DNA from: Muribaculaceae bacterium Isolate-037 (Harlan)
Lineage (GTDB): Bacteria; Bacteroidota; Bacteroidia; Bacteroidales; Muribaculaceae
Assembly: GCA_003762615.1 (NCBI GenBank)
Contig: RIAZ01000013.1
Span: forward strand, 62,001-126,000
Direction: 5' to 3'
Length of the DNA stretch: 64,000 nucleotides
Shown here: piece by piece, positions 59,366 through 64,000 of the stretch
Layout: each line of letters starts with the position of its first letter
How positions within the stretch are numbered: position 1 is the first letter of the stretch
Notes under the pieces: model-generated
Databases searched by the model: none
What the model was told of the DNA's origin: nothing
The model's input: only the letters and a program-made list of their open reading frames with translations
Made by a program: the position numbers and the translations under genes

Positions 59366-59917
59366 ATGGCAAAAGAATGGATCTGCACAATATGCGGATA
59401 TGTAGCAGAAGGCGAAGAGGCACCTGCAAAATGCCCACAGTGTGGCGCACCGGCTTCTAAGTTCAAAGAACTCGATCAGAAGGCTCTTCTTCAGTTCGTG
59501 ACAGAGCATGAGATCGGCGTGGCAAAAGGCTGCGACGAGGAGATGATCAAGGATCTCAACAACCACTTCACCGGTGAGTGCACAGAGGTAGGTATGTATC
59601 TTGCAATGTCTCGTCAGGCTGATCGCGAGGGTTATCCTGAGGTGGCTGAGGCTTTCAAGCGTTATGCTTGGGAAGAGGCTGAGCATGCTGCTAAGTTTGC
59701 TGAGCTCCTCGGCGACATGGTATGGGATACCAAGACTAACCTTGAGAAGCGTATGCACGCAGAGGCTGGTGCAAATGCTGACAAGATGCGTATCGCTAAG
59801 AACGCTAAGGCTCAGAACCTTGACGCTATCCACGACACAGTTCATGAGATGGCTAAGGATGAGGCTCGCCACGGTCAGGGCTTTGCCGGTCTTTACAACC
59901 GCTATTTCGGCAAGTAA
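59366..59917 (+). CDS. Reverse-order rubrerythrin (rubredoxin-like N-terminus)
   Basis: This 183-aa protein has a rubredoxin-type FeS4 domain at residues 5-30 ('[20 protein letters not shown]') placed before the ferritin-like diiron domain (about 45-180). The diiron helices carry '[11 protein letters not shown]', 'EEAEHAAKF' and '[10 protein letters not shown]'. Classical rubrerythrin has the opposite order. Reverse rubrerythrins act as NADH-linked H2O2/O2 reductases in anaerobes (established for clostridial members). Codon use looks biased to frequent codons, suggesting high expression. A strong terminator follows. Confidence 0.92.
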   Translation: MAKEWICTICGYVAEGEEAPAKCPQCGAPASKFKELDQKALLQFVTEHEIGVAKGCDEEMIKDLNNHFTGECTEVGMYLAMSRQADREGYPEVAEAFKRYAWEEAEHAAKFAELLGDMVWDTKTNLEKRMHAEAGANADKMRIAKNAKAQNLDAIHDTVHEMAKDEARHGQGFAGLYNRYFGK

Positions 59918-59918
59918 A

Positions 59919-60111
59919 TACATCAAGCACATCAGTCTTGATATATCAAGCACATTAGAATTAAACATCATGCACAAAATATACTGTGCATGATGTTTTT
60001 TTATTATGTGCATTAATTATACATCAAGCACATTATGTTTTGACATTATGCACAGTATATTTATGTGCATGATATATTGTTATTGTGTGCATATTGTGTG
60101 CATGATGTATC
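59919..60111. repeat. Array of degenerate CATCAAGCACAT motifs
   Basis: About nine copies of a CATCAWGCACA or inverse TGTGCATGATG motif occur in 190 bp, in both orientations. One inverted pair forms the rubrerythrin terminator; the others have no assigned role. Confidence 0.6.
59963..60002 (+). terminator. Terminator of the rubrerythrin gene
   Basis: AAACATCATGCACA (59963-59976) and TGTGCATGATGTTT (59985-59998) form a 14-bp perfect stem, and the T-run (seven T in total, starting inside the stem) continues past it. Confidence 0.88.
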
Positions 60112-60114
60112 TGG

Positions 60115-60837
60115 TTAGTTACGTAGGCGGTCGAGAAATTCGTCGCGTTTTGATTCGGAGATGGGGATGTAGGTCTTGCCGAATACTATGCGGTTGCGTT
60201 CCACGATCTCTATGCGGCGGAGGTTGACGATGAAGGAACGGTGCACGCGCATGAATATGTCGGAGGGGAGTGTCTCTTCCAATTCCCGCATACTCATAAG
60301 GCTGCTGACCGGTTCGCCATCGGTGCGATAGAAGATTACGCGGTCTTTCTGCACTTCGATGTATCGGATTGAATCCATTCTCATCTGTATGAGCCGATAG
60401 TCGGCTTTTACGGTCAGCATGTCGGGCACGCTTTTTGTCTGGCTTGCCATGGCATCACGCATCGTCTGCCATTCGATGGCCTTGCCGACGGATTTCATGA
60501 AGTCGGCATAACTCACGGGTTTCAGCAGATAGTCGAGGGCGTTAACCTTGAAGCCGTCGAGGGCATATTGCTCGTAGGCTGTGACGTAGATGATGCGCGT
60601 ATGTGTAGGGATAAGACTTGCGAACTCTATGCCGTTGAGCATCGGCATGTTGATGTCGAGGAATATGATGTCGAGATTATCCTCCATTACGCTCTTGACA
60701 GCTTCGGCTGCCGATTCGAAACTCCCTTCCAGAGAGAGAGCCGGTGTTTTCTCCACGTAACATTTTATGAGTTCGCGTGCCAATGGCTCGTCATCTATGA
60801 TTGCGCATTTTAGTTTCCTGTTCATGATATTTCTCAA
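60115..60837 (-). CDS. LytTR-type response regulator
   Basis: This 240-aa regulator has a CheY-like receiver (about 8-125) with acidic pocket 'IIDDEP', phospho-acceptor Asp61 in 'IIFLDINMPML' and a lysine in 'YLLKPVSYADF'. A LytTR DNA-binding domain (about 140-238, 'YIEVQKDRVIFYRTDGEPVS') follows. The first ATG (60837) or one four codons later (60825) may be used. It lies 24 bp after the kinase frame, in a leftward operon with a MacB-like exporter. Confidence 0.92.
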   Translation of the reverse strand: MRNIMNRKLKCAIIDDEPLARELIKCYVEKTPALSLEGSFESAAEAVKSVMEDNLDIIFLDINMPMLNGIEFASLIPTHTRIIYVTAYEQYALDGFKVNALDYLLKPVSYADFMKSVGKAIEWQTMRDAMASQTKSVPDMLTVKADYRLIQMRMDSIRYIEVQKDRVIFYRTDGEPVSSLMSMRELEETLPSDIFMRVHRSFIVNLRRIEIVERNRIVFGKTYIPISESKRDEFLDRLRN

Positions 60838-60861
60838 TAAATATTACTGACTATGATTGGA

Positions 60862-61982
60862 TTATTGGTTTGGTTTCTGAGTGCCTCTTGCGGAGACGGT
60901 CATTGCTGTTTTTGCGATAGTTATACGTGCATGGAAAATACCACCTTCCTTTTTAAGTGTAAGGGAGTGTACGCCGGGATATATCAGCCTTAACTGTCGC
61001 TCCACGTTTGTCAAGCCTACGCCGGATTCCCCATTGCTCATCGATGGGCGTGTGGCGGTATCGCCACAGGAGTTTTCCACCCGGCATATCACGCTGTCTT
61101 CATCCGTGGATATGGCAATGGATATGAAGGCTCCATTTCCGTTGTCGGCTACATGCTTGAATGCGTTCTCCACCAAGGTCAGGAATAACAGGGGGCTATC
61201 GTCAGCCCTTCACTTCCCGAAGTGGTTATGGCGCAGTCAAGTCTGATGCCACTGCTGAGACGAAGTTTCATAAGCTCGACATAATCGGAGATGAACTGCA
61301 TCTCTTTCTGTAATGGCACGAATGAGTTGGCGGCATCGTATATCATGAAGCGTAGCATCCCGCTCAGGTCATGTAGTGCTTTCTGCGCACGTTCTGGAGA
61401 GATTGCGATGAGGGCATATATGTTGTTGAGAGAGTTGAAGAGGAAATGGGGATTGAGCTGTGCCTTAAGGCTTTTCAATTCAATGCGGCGTTGTTCGGCT
61501 TCAAGTTCCAATCTTTTACGGCGCATGTTCTCGCGGTCTTGTGCAAGGCGCAAGGCGTAGGCGAGGGCGATGGAAAGCACCATCATTATTCCGTCTCTCA
61601 CCACGAATCGCAGATACCCCATAAGGTATTGACCTATAGAGAGACTGAGGTTTTCGAGATGACGCGGGCGGGGGAGTCCGCCGTGGGTCTCAAACCATAA
61701 CGGCACCAATCCGCACGCTGCCGTCACAATCACTGCATTGAGGATGAAGAACATCACTTTCTTATTCGACCGGAAGAATGAATAGGGCACTATCCAGAAA
61801 TAGTTGACGCAGAATATCAGCGTGTAGAGCGTAGCCATGACGATGCTGAATATTGTCCATATTCCAGGCTCGTCATCATGCCCGTATATCGCCAGCACTG
61901 ATGGGAAATAGAAAAGCAGGAACGACAACAGTATTGCTGTCGCCGTCCCTGCGAAATTAGACCTGACTTTCTCGTTATTCAT
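60862..61982 (-). pseudogene. LytS/YehU-like sensor histidine kinase, frameshifted
   Basis: The N-terminal frame (61982-61179) encodes four TM helices and a His_kinase domain with 'LKAQLNPHFLFNSLNNIYAL', where the His is the phospho-acceptor. It ends abruptly in 'GLTIAPCYS'. The ATPase half continues in another frame from the conserved 'VENAFKHVAD' (start of 61176-60862) with 'GVGLTNVERQL'. One extra C in the C5 run at 61191-61195 would restore the usual 'APLLFLTLVENAFKH'. As written, kinase activity is lost. The N-terminus overlaps the permease stop by 8 bp. This is a homopolymer frameshift: a real lesion, a phase switch or a sequence error. Confidence 0.85.
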
Positions 61983-63195
61983 ATCTGATTGCTTCTATTG
62001 GATCAAGATTTGATGCTTTTGCAGCGGGATAGAATCCGAAGATTATGCCTATCACGGTGCAGACTGCGAAGGAGAGTATCACTGAGCCGGGATCGATCTG
62101 CACGGGCCAGTGGGCAAGCAGTTTGATCATCCATGTGGCTATTGCTCCGGTGATTATGCCGAGTATGCCACCCGTCACGGATATTATGACCGCCTCGATG
62201 AGAAACTGTGTCATGATGTCGCGTCCTGTCGCCCCGATACTCATTCGCAGACCGATCTCACGGGTGCGTTCCGTGACGCTGACTATCATGATGTTCATGA
62301 TGCCGATGCCTCCGACGAGGAGTGATATGCCAGCCACGCAAGCCAGCAGCACGGTCATCATCGAAGACGTGGAGGAGATCATCTGTGCGAGCTCCTGCAT
62401 GGAGCGTATCGTGAAGTTGTCCTCCTGATCGTCGCGCAGCTTGTGTTGGGTGCGCAGTATGTCGGTGATTTCCGCTATGGTCTCATCCGTGCGGTTCTCA
62501 TCCACGGCAGATGCCTGAATGCCTTGCAGATAGTCGATGGCGAGCATACGCTTCATGACGGTGGTGTAGGGCACGAGCGCAAGGTCGTCCTGATCCTGAC
62601 CCATTGTGTTGTAGCCCTTCTCGTCGAGTATGCCGATTACGGTGAGTGGGATTGAGCCGAATCTCACCACTTTCCCGATAGGGTCACTGCCGTCGGGGAA
62701 AAGGTTGTCGACAAGGGTCTTTCCCAACACGCATACCTTTGCAGCCGTCTTCACATCCTGCTCGGTAAACATCTCTCCTTTATTTACCTTACGTTGACGT
62801 ATGTCAAGATATTGTGTGTTGACCCCTTGCGCCTGTGAAGGATAGTTGTTGTTGCCGTTCACCCATTGTCCGGAGGAGGATACGGTAGGTGTGATGTTGG
62901 CTATGCCGGAGGCTTGGTTCACGATGGCATCATAGTCGGCAGGCTTCAGCGTCTGCATGTCGTCGCTGCTCTGTCGCACTCCGCCGCGACGTTCCGCACC
63001 GGGCATTATCATTATCATGTTGCTGCCCATCTCGGAGATCTGCGCCTTTATAGAGTTTTTCGATCCCTGTCCGATAGCGAGCATGGCTATGACCGCGCCC
63101 ACTCCGATGATCACTCCGAGCATGGTGAGGAAACAGCGCATCTTGTTGTTGCCAAGAGCCTTTATGGCAATCTTGAAAAGATTCTGAACGTTCAT
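61975..63195 (-). CDS. MacB-like ABC transporter permease
   Basis: This 406-aa protein has an N-terminal TM helix (about 21-43), a large periplasmic MacB_PCD domain (about 45-265) and three C-terminal TM helices with an FtsX domain (from about 285, 'TERTREIGLRMSIGATGRDI'). The ATPase is encoded separately by the upstream gene. Such mechanotransmission exporters push peptides, lipids or drugs out through a TolC-like channel together with a MacA adaptor. The adjoining two-component genes probably sense the exported stress. Confidence 0.92.
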   Translation of the reverse strand: MNVQNLFKIAIKALGNNKMRCFLTMLGVIIGVGAVIAMLAIGQGSKNSIKAQISEMGSNMIMIMPGAERRGGVRQSSDDMQTLKPADYDAIVNQASGIANITPTVSSSGQWVNGNNNYPSQAQGVNTQYLDIRQRKVNKGEMFTEQDVKTAAKVCVLGKTLVDNLFPDGSDPIGKVVRFGSIPLTVIGILDEKGYNTMGQDQDDLALVPYTTVMKRMLAIDYLQGIQASAVDENRTDETIAEITDILRTQHKLRDDQEDNFTIRSMQELAQMISSTSSMMTVLLACVAGISLLVGGIGIMNIMIVSVTERTREIGLRMSIGATGRDIMTQFLIEAVIISVTGGILGIITGAIATWMIKLLAHWPVQIDPGSVILSFAVCTVIGIIFGFYPAAKASNLDPIEAIRYE

Positions 63196-63210
63196 GGTTG
63201 CATGCTGTTG

Positions 63211-63954
63211 TCAGTCGTTTTCCGCCGGAAGGTTTCGGTAGACTTCCTCTGCCGACTGAATGTCGTTGTTATATTCGTCGCTCACTATATGCCCGTCGCG
63301 CAGCGTTATGTTGCGCGATGAGTAGAGTGCGATTTCCGGGTTATGGGTCACGAAGATGATGGTCTTCCCCTCCTTGTAGAGACGCTGGAAAAGGGTCAGT
63401 ATGGAGAAGGATGTTCGGGTGTCGAGGTTTCCGGTTGCCTCGTCGGCAAGCAGGATGACGGGATTGTTGACCAATGCACGGGCTATCGCCACACGTTGCT
63501 GTTGACCTCCCGACATCTGATTGCTCTTGTGATACAATCTCTCGCCCAGTCCCACTTCGCGGAGACAACGCTCCGCACGTTGCGCACGTTCCTTCGCGCT
63601 GACCGATGAGTTGTAGAGCAGAGGCAGCTCAACGTTTTCAAGGGATGTGGTCTTGGGCAGGAGGTTATAGTTCTGGAATATGAACCCTATCTTGCGGTTG
63701 CGTATCTTGGCACGCTCGTTTTTCCCCATACCTCTTACGGGAATACCGTCGAGATAGTATTCTCCGGAGGTCGGTGTGTCAAGACATCCCAAAGTGTTGA
63801 GGAGGGTGGATTTGCCGGATCCGGAAGTACCCATTATTGTGACGAACTCACCTTCGTAGATCGTGAATGACACTCCTCGGAGGGCTTTGACCGTCTCATC
63901 ACCCACTTTGAAATATCGTTTGATATTATCTAATCGTATAATCTCTTTGGGCAT
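63211..63954 (-). CDS. MacB/LolD-like ABC transporter ATPase
   Basis: This 247-aa ATPase has Walker A 'GTSGSGKST', Q-loop 'FIFQNYNLLP', signature 'MSGGQQQRVAIARAL', Walker B 'VILLADEATGNLD' and H-loop 'IFVTHNPEIA'. The ATG at 63954 (MPKEIIRL) lies 4 bp past the previous stop codon and is preferred over an in-frame ATG at 63978, which is inside that gene. It is the partner of the permease. Confidence 0.93.
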   Translation of the reverse strand: MPKEIIRLDNIKRYFKVGDETVKALRGVSFTIYEGEFVTIMGTSGSGKSTLLNTLGCLDTPTSGEYYLDGIPVRGMGKNERAKIRNRKIGFIFQNYNLLPKTTSLENVELPLLYNSSVSAKERAQRAERCLREVGLGERLYHKSNQMSGGQQQRVAIARALVNNPVILLADEATGNLDTRTSFSILTLFQRLYKEGKTIIFVTHNPEIALYSSRNITLRDGHIVSDEYNNDIQSAEEVYRNLPAEND

Positions 63955-63958
63955 GGTC

Positions 63959-64000
63959 TTATCTCTTTCTGTTGGCACCCGGAGGTTTGGGCATGAACGG
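63959..64000 (-). CDS. C-terminus of an upstream gene, probably the MacA-like adaptor (partial)
   Basis: The last 13 codons of a leftward frame enter from the window edge and end in TAA at 63959-63961. The tail 'MPKPPGANRKR' is Pro/Gly/Arg-rich, like the ends of many MacA-type periplasmic adaptor proteins. Position directly before the MacB-type ATPase and permease supports that reading, but the visible part is too short to prove it. Confidence 0.5.
   Translation of the reverse strand, partial: PFMPKPPGANRKR

Overview
The window looks like a chromosomal segment of a Bacteroidales gut-type bacterium, possibly Muribaculaceae-like. The evidence is repeated Bacteroidetes promoter boxes (TAnnTTTG, in three places with TTTG exactly 20 nt upstream), TonB/STN outer-membrane proteins, an ECF sigma/FecR pair with a DUF4974-type tail, a Rho factor with a very long disordered insert, DUF4301, Porin_10, GH97 and an Rnf operon led by rseC. 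Family names come from reading the proteins by eye; no database search was run.

Layout. 0-6.6 kb: a TetR-controlled RND tripartite efflux operon. 6.6-9.1 kb: divergent threonine catabolism genes (tdh, kbl). 9.1-17.1 kb: an ECF sigma / anti-sigma / STN-barrel trio, a dicarboxylate symporter, a solute-binding protein and a porin. 17.1-22.4 kb: a 30-aa candidate small ORF, DUF4301, and a RelA-type (p)ppGpp synthetase with a lipoprotein. 22.6-34 kb is accessory: a membrane protein with an Imm51-like tail, a four-gene restriction-modification operon (HNH, C5 methyltransferase, McrB-like AAA+ ATPase, DUF2357/PD-(D/E)XK nuclease), a 1.6 kb gene-poor repeat-rich gap, and an AlbA_2 ATPase flanked by 30-bp direct repeats. 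34-42 kb: a TonB-type barrel, an acyltransferase, a small membrane protein with a Cpl-7-like tail, two paralogous candidate small RNAs, Lrp and metY. 42-48 kb: two tRNA-His genes and the Rnf operon rseC-rnfBCDGEA, in which rnfB carries an in-frame amber codon. 48-60 kb: an SDR close to 7-alpha-hydroxysteroid dehydrogenase, an acetyltransferase, a GH97 glycosidase, a TlpA-like protein, and yhcC, aroC, ybaK, rho, tilS and a reverse-order rubrerythrin. 60-64 kb: a LytTR two-component pair, whose kinase is frameshifted, following a MacAB-type ABC exporter.

Beyond genes, four layers of structure stand out. (1) A dispersed intergenic element of about 130-170 bp occurs five times, built from inverted arrays of a GTTTAWR heptad around an almost invariant core with hairpin ends. 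(2) A bipartite AACC-N14-ATTGT motif occurs three times, twice leading a conserved about 90-nt transcript-like block that ends in a hairpin. (3) A 19-bp palindrome (TGAAGTT-N5-AACTTCA) lies just upstream of relA and aroC, with relatives at other sites including the rho leader. (4) Nonamer TGTTTCAYC/GTGAAACAA hairpins flank the AlbA_2 gene. Two otherwise well-formed genes (rnfB and the LytTR-partner kinase) each differ from an intact reading frame by a single base, which is either real decay or phase state, or a sequence error.
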